Below, in pieces: positions 20,962-29,745 of a stretch of 46,586 nt of DNA (the stretch's first letter is position 1; every line of letters begins with the position of its first letter). The DNA lies in IMG/VR virus record IMGVR_UViG_3300042868_007148, positions 1 to 46,586 of that record; one strand, written 5' to 3'. The translations under genes and the position numbers were made by a program. This DNA comes from a virus. The notes below the pieces were generated by a model that was given only the letters and a program-made list of their open reading frames with translations, had not been told where the DNA came from and did no database searches.

Positions 20962-21467
20962 TATTTTAATAGTCCTGTTATCTGTATAGCATACCTATCA
21001 TACAAACTGAAATTATATACAGCATGTTCGGTTGATCCGACCCACCCAAACCAGTCGCCAGCTTGCCATTCATCGACAGTATTAGCATCAATTTGTAAAA
21101 TCTGCCCTTTGCGATTATTCTCTAACATAACAATGGCTCTAAAAATTTGATTAATATCTTTAACGTTATGTAATGTTTTCCATTTGATATATAGATCTTG
21201 ATGTAAGGGTAAATATTGGCCAGAACGTATAAGATTTACTGCGGCATTCGTATTATTTAAAAACCCAAATTTTGATTTAATATAATTAACAGAATTTGGC
21301 AGTGGGCTTGATTCAAAACAGTTGTATATCATCATTTGATTTATACTATGCCCGGCATCTATAAACTTATTAAGATATTCTGTCGCAACGGTATCTTGTT
21401 TATAGTTTAGATTAAAATATTCAGATATGTCCCAGTTAACAGAGATGCGACCCTTTGCAAAATTCAT
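20961..21467 (-). CDS. Short 2OG-Fe(II) oxygenase (168 aa)
   Basis: It has the compact phage form: AAVNLIRSGQYLPLHQDLYI with H89 and D91, a strand RAIVMLENNRKGQILQID, then WQAGDWFGWVGSTEHAVYNF with H148, and R158 in DRYAIQIT as the likely 2OG-binding residue. All ligands of the HxD...H facial triad are present. It overlaps the amidinotransferase and the glycosyltransferase-like gene by one base each. In this setting it may hydroxylate the guanidino product, as related oxygenases do for arginine derivatives, but that is inference. Confidence 0.82.
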   Translation of the reverse strand: MNFAKGRISVNWDISEYFNLNYKQDTVATEYLNKFIDAGHSINQMMIYNCFESSPLPNSVNYIKSKFGFLNNTNAAVNLIRSGQYLPLHQDLYIKWKTLHNVKDINQIFRAIVMLENNRKGQILQIDANTVDEWQAGDWFGWVGSTEHAVYNFSLYDRYAIQITGLLK

Positions 21468-22519
21468 TAGAAGTAATCCTGCAATTTTCCTTTACGCTTA
21501 ACATCTAATGTAGCACAATGAAATCCTCCACTCATGGTGCGTGCTTGACGGCATGGTAGACCAATAGTTTCAATACCTTGCTTATTTAAAATACGGCGTA
21601 GTTCAGTCTGTTCAATATCACAGATAACTAGATTTTCGTTTACACTTAAAAAGTTCAGACCAATATAAGGACTGCATGGAGCAACTCCTGTGTTAGCTGC
21701 TGGCACGTGTAGTTGATCGCCAGTGACCCAAATTTTATCCCAGTCTTTGAAAATTGGAGGGTACCAGTTTTCGTTTAGTCTGTCGCCATTGAACAACACA
21801 AGACCCGGACGTAATGGTAATACTGTTGAATCAAAGTGTGCAAAACTGTAATAGCGTTCAGCGATATGCAGTCTATATCCACGAGGTTCAAGAATAGTCT
21901 TCAACCATTGAAAGCCAAGCTGATTTCCACTGTTAGACACTTGGCACAATAAGTCACGGCCAAGACGTACAATATTTGGAGCATCAAAGATAATTTCTTT
22001 GTTTACCAGGGTAGCATCATCGCGATTTTCTAACTGGTAGTTATCGTCTGTAAGAATAGGTTTTGGTGCACAGATCCACTCTGTACCTTCTTTCATCTGC
22101 TCGTAAAGATAGTCGTAATATGCTCGAGTTTCAAAATATCGAGCACGCATAGGACTAGGGCATTCTACAATAAGATTGTCTAGTGGCAATAACAAATCGC
22201 GTGGGCAGAACGTATACCATCCGGTAGTTTCCCACTCTGGTGTGCTGAATGTTTTTGTGTGATCGATACTAGTAGGACGATGTACCTTCACTCCCAATCC
22301 TTTAAGCACTGTGCTTAATCCTTCTAAGTCTTCGTTGGCTTCATCTCTGATCCACTTTTCATGTTCGATAGCATCGAACTGTTTGATATCTTCGTATTGT
22401 TCTCCACCGTAGATAAAGCTATGTGTGCTCTTATTCATAGTAGGGTGCATACTGAAATCAGCAGTTCCTACAATAATCTCCTCTAAGGGATCCCAATCAT
22501 TATGCGACTCAACGGCCAT
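21467..22519 (-). CDS. Amidinotransferase (glycine/inosamine-phosphate amidinotransferase family)
   Basis: The 350-aa length and the catalytic residues fit the family. Cys335 is in SGGFHCATLDVKR, the His/Asp pair H228 and D230 in FAHFDSTVLPLRPG, and the acidic residue in FDAPNIVRLGRDLL (D179). These enzymes move the amidino group of arginine onto an amine, making a guanidino compound (creatine precursor, or the guanidinylated cyclitol of streptomycin with StrB1). The upstream gene is a PLP aminotransferase, which could supply the amine acceptor. Its codons look slightly more GC-rich than its neighbours', hinting at separate arrival. Seven bases separate it from the aminotransferase gene. Confidence 0.9.
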   Translation of the reverse strand: MAVESHNDWDPLEEIIVGTADFSMHPTMNKSTHSFIYGGEQYEDIKQFDAIEHEKWIRDEANEDLEGLSTVLKGLGVKVHRPTSIDHTKTFSTPEWETTGWYTFCPRDLLLPLDNLIVECPSPMRARYFETRAYYDYLYEQMKEGTEWICAPKPILTDDNYQLENRDDATLVNKEIIFDAPNIVRLGRDLLCQVSNSGNQLGFQWLKTILEPRGYRLHIAERYYSFAHFDSTVLPLRPGLVLFNGDRLNENWYPPIFKDWDKIWVTGDQLHVPAANTGVAPCSPYIGLNFLSVNENLVICDIEQTELRRILNKQGIETIGLPCRQARTMSGGFHCATLDVKRKGKLQDYF

Positions 22520-22526
22520 TTATTTT

Positions 22527-23441
22527 TTACCCTTCTATTAAATTTTTAAGTGATCCTGTTTGATGAAAGAATTTATGAAAGCTAAGTCTGCTAACTTCTC
22601 CACCTCTGCGATATTCATCCCATCCGTCCTCAGCAATTCCAAATAATACAGTTTGGCTAGGAATCAGTTCTAATTCTTTACAAAACACAATCTGTTTTGC
22701 ACTGTACTTATCTGTTATATAATCAGGAGTAAATTTTTGCAATAATTCAATACCTAATGCAGCACCTATTTTGTTATTATAATCAATCTTATGATATACA
22801 AACATTAAATCGTCATCATCTTCTCTAGTTAACCGTATGCCAATTCTACCATATGCTACTGAAAATGATTTGCTAAGACTGAATACTACATCAGTGATAC
22901 ACGGGTGGTTGAAATTAAGCTCGATGCCTTTACATATCCCAAAATATGCACAGTCGATTAAAACCGGGATACCAAGCGCATCACATTGTGATAAAATATT
23001 ATCTGTGAACGGATGTTTATTTCCTGTGTTAGCAAACGGTACACTAATTACTACTGCGTCACCGGGTTTCAGTTCTTCGTCTTCAATAAATTTCCAATCT
23101 GGAAAATATCGTTTCCACGCAAGTTGGTGATACATGTACTCACCCTTTATACATCGAAATCGTTTAGTGTTATTCTTGATGTAAAAATTATCAAATCCTT
23201 GTGTTGTACCATTAGAATATACAGCATGTTTAAACTGCTCAATATTTGTAAGGTTATTATTTGTGGATGATTGTATCCAATTTTTAAACTCATTACAGTA
23301 TGTCTTTATAATATCAGTATCATCAAATACCTCAACGGTTGCAGGGTGGAATGAATTTATGACAGCCAATACTTCTGGATCACGAATTGCAAATGCGCTA
23401 CCAAATGGTAAGTCTCTTTTGTCGTTTGGTATTTTACTCAT
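22527..23441 (-). CDS. PLP-dependent aminotransferase-like enzyme (fold type I, 304 aa)
   Basis: The PLP lysine is K191 in VFSLSKSFSVAYGRIG, and the cofactor-binding Asp is D163 in VLIDCAYFGICKG. YSNGTTQGFDNFY forms the phosphate-binding turn. It is short for the fold (usually about 380 residues), with a reduced C-terminal domain, as in compact class I/II aminotransferases of biosynthetic clusters. It probably aminates a keto-sugar or keto-acid with Glu or Gln as donor. Its start overlaps the epimerase gene by four bases, and it immediately precedes the amidinotransferase: the order keto former, aminotransferase, amidinotransferase is a logical chain. Confidence 0.85.
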   Translation of the reverse strand: MSKIPNDKRDLPFGSAFAIRDPEVLAVINSFHPATVEVFDDTDIIKTYCNEFKNWIQSSTNNNLTNIEQFKHAVYSNGTTQGFDNFYIKNNTKRFRCIKGEYMYHQLAWKRYFPDWKFIEDEELKPGDAVVISVPFANTGNKHPFTDNILSQCDALGIPVLIDCAYFGICKGIELNFNHPCITDVVFSLSKSFSVAYGRIGIRLTREDDDDLMFVYHKIDYNNKIGAALGIELLQKFTPDYITDKYSAKQIVFCKELELIPSQTVLFGIAEDGWDEYRRGGEVSRLSFHKFFHQTGSLKNLIEG

Positions 23442-24340
23442 AGTTTACTTTTTATTAAATTGATAAGTTGAAAAAATGGTTTTGCACGAAATGTAGGATA
23501 ATATTCTTTCAATTTATCAATATTGGGTTTTCTTCGTAGCACACTTCCTAACTTACTAGGTAATAAATTCCAGTTAACATTATTATGTCCTAGTGCTTGC
23601 GCCAGTAAATTTGCAGCGTCAAGAATACATACTTCCTCGTCAGAACCGATATTAATTATTTTTTCAGTAACAGTTTCTGCAATAACAATAGTAGCATCGA
23701 TAGCATCGCTGACATAGCAAAAACTTCTAGTTTCCTCAGGACTCTGTAATTCAAAATTTCCAACTTTAATCTTTTTGATAAGGTCACCTATCATATGGCC
23801 GGGTCCGCTTGTTTCACTAATTACATTAAAATATCTAATAATTACAAAATTTAATTTACTATTCATTAGATAATTTTCTGCGAGAATTTTTGGAATTCTG
23901 TAACTCCATCGAGGATTATGTATATCTTCTATTGTAACATTGGTTTCTTCTGCGGTAGGAAAACTATCAGTACCTGCAACGACTTCGCTACTGCTAGCAT
24001 ATATGATTTTACTATTAGGATTGTGTTTTGCCCATTCAAACAATTGCAAATCACCTAAAGTATTGTTGACTAAAACAACATTAGGTCTTTCGTAAAAATT
24101 AGTAGTTCCGTTAATTGCGGCCATATGATATATGTAATCAAAATTATTATCATTTGCTATTAAGAAATTGCTGAGATCCTGTTGAATGTAGGTAAATCCA
24201 GTAGGCACATACTCTGGAAAACGTCCGTTATTATCTACGCCCGTAACATTATATCCTTTCTCAACTAATTGTCGAGCAAGTTCTCGGCCTAGTAACCCGC
24301 AGCATCCTGTGACTAAGATTTTCTTATCGTGATTGGCCAT
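23438..24340 (-). CDS. NAD-dependent sugar epimerase/dehydratase (extended SDR, 300 aa)
   Basis: Nucleotide-binding GCCGLLG at residues 12-18, YHMAAINGTTN, YASSSEVVAG and the catalytic Y146...K150 (YRIPK) define an extended SDR of the UDP-sugar epimerase/dehydratase class. TKDL-type specificity loops are not visible, so epimerase, 4,6-dehydratase and UDP-glucuronate decarboxylase remain possible. It overlaps the dehydrogenase-like gene by 28 bases and the aminotransferase by four, and a dehydrogenase-epimerase-aminotransferase order is typical of amino-sugar synthesis. It probably forms the keto-sugar used by the next enzyme. Confidence 0.9.
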   Translation of the reverse strand: MANHDKKILVTGCCGLLGRELARQLVEKGYNVTGVDNNGRFPEYVPTGFTYIQQDLSNFLIANDNNFDYIYHMAAINGTTNFYERPNVVLVNNTLGDLQLFEWAKHNPNSKIIYASSSEVVAGTDSFPTAEETNVTIEDIHNPRWSYRIPKILAENYLMNSKLNFVIIRYFNVISETSGPGHMIGDLIKKIKVGNFELQSPEETRSFCYVSDAIDATIVIAETVTEKIINIGSDEEVCILDAANLLAQALGHNNVNWNLLPSKLGSVLRRKPNIDKLKEYYPTFRAKPFFQLINLIKSKL

Positions 24341-25056
24341 TGTTGATTGTCTGCCTTAATAGCATCAAAATATGTTTGATTAATACCAAGCTGTTTAAAT
24401 GTATCGATTATAAAGTCTAAATCTTTAGTTAGACATTTGCCCCCAAATCCTCGAAGATTTTCATTAGCTTCTAAATATGATTGATCGTGCTCTACCTCAT
24501 AGAACATGTCTAAAATCGATGTGTAGTCTACGTTAAATGTTTTACTTAATTCATAAAAATGATTAGCAAATACTATACGACTTGCAGCGTAATTATTGCT
24601 GAACATTTTTAGTATTTCTGCTTCTATTAAGCTGCAAGTAGTAGGATTCTTAGATTGTAACCATTCTGGAATATCTGCACCGTCGTGCCCTACTATAATT
24701 TTACCTCGTTTTGAATCTTCTTCCCACACGCGATCTCTTAAGAACTCAGGTATATAAAGGATTTTATCTTGGATAATATCTTGTATCACTGATCCGGTTC
24801 CGACAGGTAATGTATTTCTAATAATAATTACTGCTAAATTGTTAAGTGATTTAACTTCTACAATTAACTTAATTAATTTTTTAATATCATCTTGAGTTAC
24901 TGTGGGGATTGAAAAGAATACATATTCACAATCTTTTAAGTTTTCAATAGGTGCATCTATTGCAGGATCGCAAATCTTTATGTCAGCACTGTCTAACAAA
25001 GATAAGTGTGTAGCTTTGCCAACAATACCATAGCCTACTATTCCAAATCTATTCAT
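24313..25056 (-). CDS. UDP-glucose/GDP-mannose dehydrogenase-like protein lacking its C-terminal domain (247 aa)
   Basis: Start at 25056 (MNRFGIVGYGIVG), where the NAD loop GYGIVG begins; an upstream start would add eight odd residues. The middle has PTVTQDDIKK and NTLPVGTGSV, the lobe with SLIEAEILKMFSNNYAASRI, and the catalytic Cys208 in GFGGKCLTKDLD. Full UDP-glucose dehydrogenases are about 430 residues. Here the protein ends shortly after the central domain, so the UDP-binding C-terminal domain is missing. Either the substrate is not a normal UDP-sugar or this copy works with another protein. It oxidises a primary alcohol to an acid in the family. Confidence 0.83.
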   Translation of the reverse strand: MNRFGIVGYGIVGKATHLSLLDSADIKICDPAIDAPIENLKDCEYVFFSIPTVTQDDIKKLIKLIVEVKSLNNLAVIIIRNTLPVGTGSVIQDIIQDKILYIPEFLRDRVWEEDSKRGKIIVGHDGADIPEWLQSKNPTTCSLIEAEILKMFSNNYAASRIVFANHFYELSKTFNVDYTSILDMFYEVEHDQSYLEANENLRGFGGKCLTKDLDFIIDTFKQLGINQTYFDAIKADNQQWPITIRKS

Positions 25057-25639
25057 CGAGATATGATATCTGCATAACAATCATGTCAGTTGGTCCAAAG
25101 TTAGCAGTTCCGTGCCAAGCGAAACTTTCCCAAGTAAGCACTGAACCTGCTTTCCAATGTGCGACAATGTTGTTACCAACTTCTATGACTTGTCCACGAT
25201 CCCAATCATTCATTAATATTGCTGACCTCTTAATTTTATCTGCATCTGCAAACGTAATATCATTTCTATGTACGAAACTAGCATAGGTATCATAGTGCCA
25301 TACTAGCATATGACCGGGAGTTATTTTAATAAAATTATAACTAAGATTCTTATAAGAGAAATGATTGAGGATAGGTTTTAAATTATCATTCAGTTCTGGT
25401 TTATGTGCCATTAAATGCCAAGTACTAGCGTCCGGAACTTTCCACCCAGCATGCAATTCCGTTAATTCATATTTCATATCTGTAGTAAAACTATCCCAGG
25501 GATCGTCAACTGGAACTTCGTTGGTTTGCACCGTTTCTAACCACTCAAAATTTAAATCATCAGCTGTCCAGGTTACTGGAATAGTGGATCGTGTTGCGCC
25601 ATATTGAGAGATATTATTGAATTTTTCTAAACCATCCAT
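25049..25639 (-). CDS. 2OG-Fe(II) oxygenase (196 aa)
   Basis: Motifs are KITPGHMLVWHYDTYASF (H115, D117), a strand IKRSAILMNDWDRGQVIEVG, and WKAGSVLTWESFAWHGTANF with H176. The D.WD.GQ.....i..W..G......f.WHG.AN.G pattern is the form I associate with oxygenases common in marine cyanophages and pelagiphages, whose substrates are unknown. It overlaps the radical SAM gene upstream by 13 bases and the dehydrogenase-like gene downstream by eight, so it is tightly coupled within block A. Confidence 0.83.
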   Translation of the reverse strand: MDGLEKFNNISQYGATRSTIPVTWTADDLNFEWLETVQTNEVPVDDPWDSFTTDMKYELTELHAGWKVPDASTWHLMAHKPELNDNLKPILNHFSYKNLSYNFIKITPGHMLVWHYDTYASFVHRNDITFADADKIKRSAILMNDWDRGQVIEVGNNIVAHWKAGSVLTWESFAWHGTANFGPTDMIVMQISYLDE

Positions 25640-26583
25640 ACTTGCCTCTGTTCTAAATGCTTTAATACGTATTCCTTATTTGGAATATCTATACTATCTA
25701 ATAGTTTTAAAAATTGTGTCTTTTTATCGCTGGTTAAGTTTATTATATCTAATTTTGCAGGATATGTCAATATATTCGTAGTCCATTCTACATCAATTTC
25801 TTTAATGAAATCAGCAAGATCAGTTACCCCGTGCCAATTGTTTAAATGTATTACGCTATGTACAACAAATTTAAATTTTGTAGTTTTGATTTGATTTATA
25901 AATGCTAGGATGTCTGTCCAAATACTACCTGATCGAACTTGTTCGTTTAATTCTTTGTATCCATCAATACTTAAAATAATTTCTACTTGCTTAAATTTAT
26001 TTAATACAGCGATCTCGTCTAGGTTTAGTAAGAATGATCCATTTGTGTAATATGTAATCTCTACTAATTCAGGGTGTTCCACCATAGACAACAATTTCAT
26101 GTGCCTGTTGGTCATTAGAGGCTCTCCACCTAAGAACACTATTTTTTTTAAGGTATTGGGTAATTTGGTAATTTCTTCAATAGCAGTTATGTTTGATTTT
26201 TTGCCTAGCGGGTTTTCTTTATCAGCCCATGCCGAACTAAATTCCGCCCAACATCCGTCACATGTTAGATTGCAGATATTATCGAAACCTATTTCAAGAT
26301 ATTTTAATTCTACAGTATCAATACTATATGTTTCGTTAAATGTTTGTCTAAGACTCTTTTTGCCTAAAGATTCTTCATAATAACATTTTTGACACCCTTC
26401 TATAGGGCCTTCGATACTGCGTTGTCGTAATGTTGAATAAACTGGTAGATTTAGTATACCATCAACGTCTCCGTTGAATGTAGCTACCGGAGTTTTATAC
26501 CGGCAGCAAGGAAATATTCTGTTATCTCCTCTTATATTAGTGTGATTCCAAAACGCAGCACAATAACTTTTTTTTTCTAACAT
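25627..26583 (-). CDS. Twitch-type radical SAM protein, first gene of block A (318 aa)
   Basis: The N-terminal auxiliary Cys set is C8, C26-C27, C64 and C67 (FPCCRYK; GCQKCYYE). The SAM cluster motif is CNLTCDGC (C104, C108, C111) and IVFLGGEPLM lies at 149-158. STNG-like TYYTNGSF and IILSIDGYKELNE follow, as in SPASM-type enzymes. The N-terminal placement of the extra cluster is the reverse of the normal C-terminal SPASM and matches the NCBI twitch-domain radical SAM group. Such clusters help shuttle electrons during peptide or sugar oxidation. It begins block A, opposite the plus-strand gene at 26637, so the 50-base gap should hold divergent promoters. The C-terminus is short. Confidence 0.88.
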   Translation of the reverse strand: MLEKKSYCAAFWNHTNIRGDNRIFPCCRYKTPVATFNGDVDGILNLPVYSTLRQRSIEGPIEGCQKCYYEESLGKKSLRQTFNETYSIDTVELKYLEIGFDNICNLTCDGCWAEFSSAWADKENPLGKKSNITAIEEITKLPNTLKKIVFLGGEPLMTNRHMKLLSMVEHPELVEITYYTNGSFLLNLDEIAVLNKFKQVEIILSIDGYKELNEQVRSGSIWTDILAFINQIKTTKFKFVVHSVIHLNNWHGVTDLADFIKEIDVEWTTNILTYPAKLDIINLTSDKKTQFLKLLDSIDIPNKEYVLKHLEQRQVWMV

Positions 26584-26636
26584 TTGATACTTATCAATAA
26601 TAGTAAAACCAAACTTCTCTTTTGATAACTATTTGT

Positions 26637-27377
26637 ATGATAGATCCCAATACCTTATCCTTTTATCAAAAAAATAAAGACTGTACCTGGAATGTTCAAC
26701 CTATTCCTCAAGAATTAGTTTCTTCTGTTGATATTGCAAATTGGATATTAAATGAATCTAATTTTGGTTGGATTGAATTAGATATCAACATATCGGTATC
26801 CGATTGGCAATTAGAATCAACTAATGCTTCTTATGTAGGGCACAGAACTTCTAACAATCAAGGGTGGAATAGTTGTTGCATACACGGTATTGATATTGAA
26901 AAAACAGGTGCATGGACCAACTATGGATATATTAACGAAGCAGATGTCCCTTATAAGTGGACCGAGCTATCTAACAAAACTCCAATAATTAAGAACTTCT
27001 GGAAAGATCAGTTTCCAAGTGATGCATATCGTAGAATACGATTTATGCAGCTTGAACCAGATAGTGCTATAACTCCACACAGCGATATGCCTGGTAAGTT
27101 ACCGGGAGAAGATAATTTTAATGCGTTAGAATTTGGAATACCAGTAAACATTGCTGTCATCCATCCGGCCGATTGTCACATGGTTTTAGAAGGATACGGA
27201 ATAGTACCATTTAAAGAGGGGAAGGCATTTATTATTAATATACGAAATTATCATTCAGTGGTTAATTTTTCAAATCAACCAAGAATACATATGATTGGAC
27301 ACAGCTTTGGATATGGATCACAAAAAGAAAAGTTTTCTGAATTAGTAGTAAAGAGTTACAGGAACATGCTTAAATGA
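26637..27377 (+). CDS. Aspartyl-hydroxylase-like 2OG oxygenase (246 aa)
   Basis: I place the start at the ATG at 26637; a TTG at 26622 is in frame. The core is RFMQLEPDSAITPHSDMPGK (H148, D150), then GIPVNIAVIHPADCHMVLEG, and IINIRNYHSVVNFSNQPRIH with H206 and R216. This D..I.PH.D ... P....I..P....m...g..v...g..f.in...yH.v.N....RiH pattern is the Asp/Asn beta-hydroxylase-like fold with all three ligands and the 2OG Arg. First gene of block B, overlapping the 27374 gene by four bases. Substrate unknown. Confidence 0.8.
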   Translation: MIDPNTLSFYQKNKDCTWNVQPIPQELVSSVDIANWILNESNFGWIELDINISVSDWQLESTNASYVGHRTSNNQGWNSCCIHGIDIEKTGAWTNYGYINEADVPYKWTELSNKTPIIKNFWKDQFPSDAYRRIRFMQLEPDSAITPHSDMPGKLPGEDNFNALEFGIPVNIAVIHPADCHMVLEGYGIVPFKEGKAFIINIRNYHSVVNFSNQPRIHMIGHSFGYGSQKEKFSELVVKSYRNMLK

Positions 27378-28603
27378 ATATTATTAATTATCCAGCAAAC
27401 AAAAAATTAGATATAGTGTTTTGTTTGGTTGATAACATTGATTCATCATCAACTAATTTTACTAAAGAATTAATCAAAAATCAAAGTGATTACACTATTT
27501 CAAATATCCATATAAAAGGGTACGATGTCTATCAAGGGTTTGATGAAGATGCATTGTTATCTCATGTTTCTACCTACAATTATCGATATGCCGTTGTTTT
27601 TAGTACTGGCACTGAATTCATCAATGGAATGAAATTTTTTAATGAAATTGAAAAACTCATTTCCTCAGATTTTTTTCTAGCGGGACATGTATTAGATAGA
27701 GGCAATGCCTATTACGAATTACATCATCAATGCTACATTGTTAATTTGAAAAAATATAAAGAATTTAATTATCCTATCATAGGACAACAAGAACTTGGAA
27801 GTAAACATATACAAACAGTACCTTATCGAGATATGAATAACATACATGACGATTACACACCTCGTTGGATTACCCGCGGTGGCAACGTCAGAGACGAATA
27901 TCTACACAAATGCCACGGGTGGAATATTATATCAATAGGATTAGATAATAATTTACCAATTATAATATTTGACGATACAATACGATCGGCCAAACGCCAC
28001 TTCTATCCAGAATCTTCAAACGACTTTCAACAAAATTTAGAATGGATTTATTTTAGAGAACGACATTGTTCTACTGAATTTGTACACACAAAAAACAATG
28101 AATGGGCTAATCCCGCAATAGAAAATATTACTCATTTAGTCACTCCCGCTAGCGGAACAGTTTATTTTGAACTATTAGATCTCACCAAAGACTGTCTTGT
28201 TTCATTTTATGATTACAACTTAAAAGCGTTAGACTATTGGAAAGAACATGCTCCCAAGATAGACAATGTCAAATATAAATTTTTACATTTAGACTTGTTA
28301 GGGAATGATTCTTCTATACTAGCAGATAGTACATTGGATAATAAAACTTTAATTAACCTATCTAATATTTTCTGCTACGAAGGAACAATGATGACCAGTC
28401 CATTATCTTATCGAGTATATAAAGAAAATCAAATATTGTCAATGATACAACAGCAATCTCCCAATTCTCATATAAATTTTACAATGCGTGCTGCTAGCGG
28501 GTTTATTGATCTAAAACTGACTGGAACTGCTAAAGATTTTATATTAACTGATATAAGACAATTACAAAAACCAACCTGGCATTTTAATCAAGATTGGTCA
28601 TAA
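27374..28603 (+). CDS. Hypothetical two-part protein, phage-associated (409 aa)
   Basis: The N-terminal half has DIVFCLVDNIDSSS and AVVFSTGTEFINGMKFFNEI, then FFLAGHVLDRGNAYYELHHQ followed by CYIVNLKKY. The second half starts at HLVTPASGTVYFELLDLT and has CLVSFYDYNLKALDYWKEHA, which looks like a Rossmann strand-turn with an acidic end, as in methyltransferase-like folds. GHxLDRGNAYYELHHQCY is a motif I connect with marine phage proteins without function; a glycosyltransferase-like first half is possible. It ends inside the 3' end of the convergent radical SAM gene. I cannot name the activity. Confidence 0.6.
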   Translation: MNIINYPANKKLDIVFCLVDNIDSSSTNFTKELIKNQSDYTISNIHIKGYDVYQGFDEDALLSHVSTYNYRYAVVFSTGTEFINGMKFFNEIEKLISSDFFLAGHVLDRGNAYYELHHQCYIVNLKKYKEFNYPIIGQQELGSKHIQTVPYRDMNNIHDDYTPRWITRGGNVRDEYLHKCHGWNIISIGLDNNLPIIIFDDTIRSAKRHFYPESSNDFQQNLEWIYFRERHCSTEFVHTKNNEWANPAIENITHLVTPASGTVYFELLDLTKDCLVSFYDYNLKALDYWKEHAPKIDNVKYKFLHLDLLGNDSSILADSTLDNKTLINLSNIFCYEGTMMTSPLSYRVYKENQILSMIQQQSPNSHINFTMRAASGFIDLKLTGTAKDFILTDIRQLQKPTWHFNQDWS

Positions 28604-29745
28604 TTGGTAATTGATGATATTTGTTCTAAAAAGAATGTTTTGCTGTCAACAACATTTTTGTAGTTGGCAATAAAATTATGAAGTAACGGATTTGCTTCTT
28701 TTAATGACTCATTCCTAATTTTATCTAGTCCTTGATGAAAATTTATAAAATGAGGGAAAAAGTCAGTAGTACCATCATACATATATTTCTTAGTGGATTC
28801 ATCAACAAATGTCTCAATAATACTCTTATATTCTTTAGGAGTATTTTGTACATTTAGAAATACAGGATACTGTATCATTTGTTTCATTTTAGAGAATCTA
28901 GGAAAATTATTAGATACAAATGAATCTAATTTAGAAATCTCGTTAATGTTATATATTCCAACTGCACTGTGTACCGAGATGAAAGTCTCTAACTCTCGTT
29001 TATCGATCAAACTATCAAAAAACTTCATATTTTCTACAATTGCATTCCAGTTGCTACCGCTTCGAATATATTCATTTAGAATGCCGTAGGCATCTATACT
29101 GATATTAAGTTTTAGACTCCGACATTTAAGAAACGCTTCGAGAACATTAGGCATTGGCAAAACTGTTCCATTTGTGCTTATTTCAATCGACAGATTTTGT
29201 ATTTTCCCCTGATCGATAACACGTTTAAAGAATAGGTCCGCCTCGTTGGTATGTAAAGGCTCTCCGCCATAAATTTTTATTACTTCTAATTCTGATATCG
29301 AAAATGTTGAATATAAAGTATTTTTAATATATTTGGTTGGGCTAATTGTTTTCCCGTATAGCTCTAGTTCTTCGTCAAACCATAAGTGACTCTGACCACT
29401 CGAACACATACGACATTTTAAATTGCAAACATTATCGAAAAAGATTTCAACAACCTTAAGAGGACCAAACGGCTGATACCCAAATTGATTGATGGCAGAT
29501 TGTCTCATGCTCAGTATTCCAGCTTTTTCTTCTGCGGGGCATTGACATCCACTATCTGTTTGATTGTTCATCATCTGCCTTCTCATTTCTTGCATATGAA
29601 GACTGTTACGAACCTCTTCTACAGGCTGATTTTTTTTGAACGGAGCAATATTCATGTATTGCCCACAAGGAAAGACTATACCGTCATTTTGCAGACTTGC
29701 CCCTATAAAAGGATATGGACAATACGTTGAACTTTTACAAGACAT
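28588..29745 (-). CDS. Twitch-type radical SAM protein (385 aa)
   Basis: N-terminal Cys set C9, C27, C67, C69 (YCPYPFIG; FPCGQYM; GCQCPAEE), SAM motif CNLKCRMC (C107, C111, C114), then IKIYGGEPLHTN, ISTNGTVLP and LNISIDAYG. Last gene of block C, after three oxygenase genes. The CxC (rather than CxxC) ending of the N-terminal set differs from its paralogues. In the family the N-terminal cluster would be auxiliary. The gene end overlaps the plus-strand gene by 16 bases, so there is no room for a terminator between them. Substrate unknown. Confidence 0.88.
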   Translation of the reverse strand: MSCKSSTYCPYPFIGASLQNDGIVFPCGQYMNIAPFKKNQPVEEVRNSLHMQEMRRQMMNNQTDSGCQCPAEEKAGILSMRQSAINQFGYQPFGPLKVVEIFFDNVCNLKCRMCSSGQSHLWFDEELELYGKTISPTKYIKNTLYSTFSISELEVIKIYGGEPLHTNEADLFFKRVIDQGKIQNLSIEISTNGTVLPMPNVLEAFLKCRSLKLNISIDAYGILNEYIRSGSNWNAIVENMKFFDSLIDKRELETFISVHSAVGIYNINEISKLDSFVSNNFPRFSKMKQMIQYPVFLNVQNTPKEYKSIIETFVDESTKKYMYDGTTDFFPHFINFHQGLDKIRNESLKEANPLLHNFIANYKNVVDSKTFFLEQISSITNYDQS

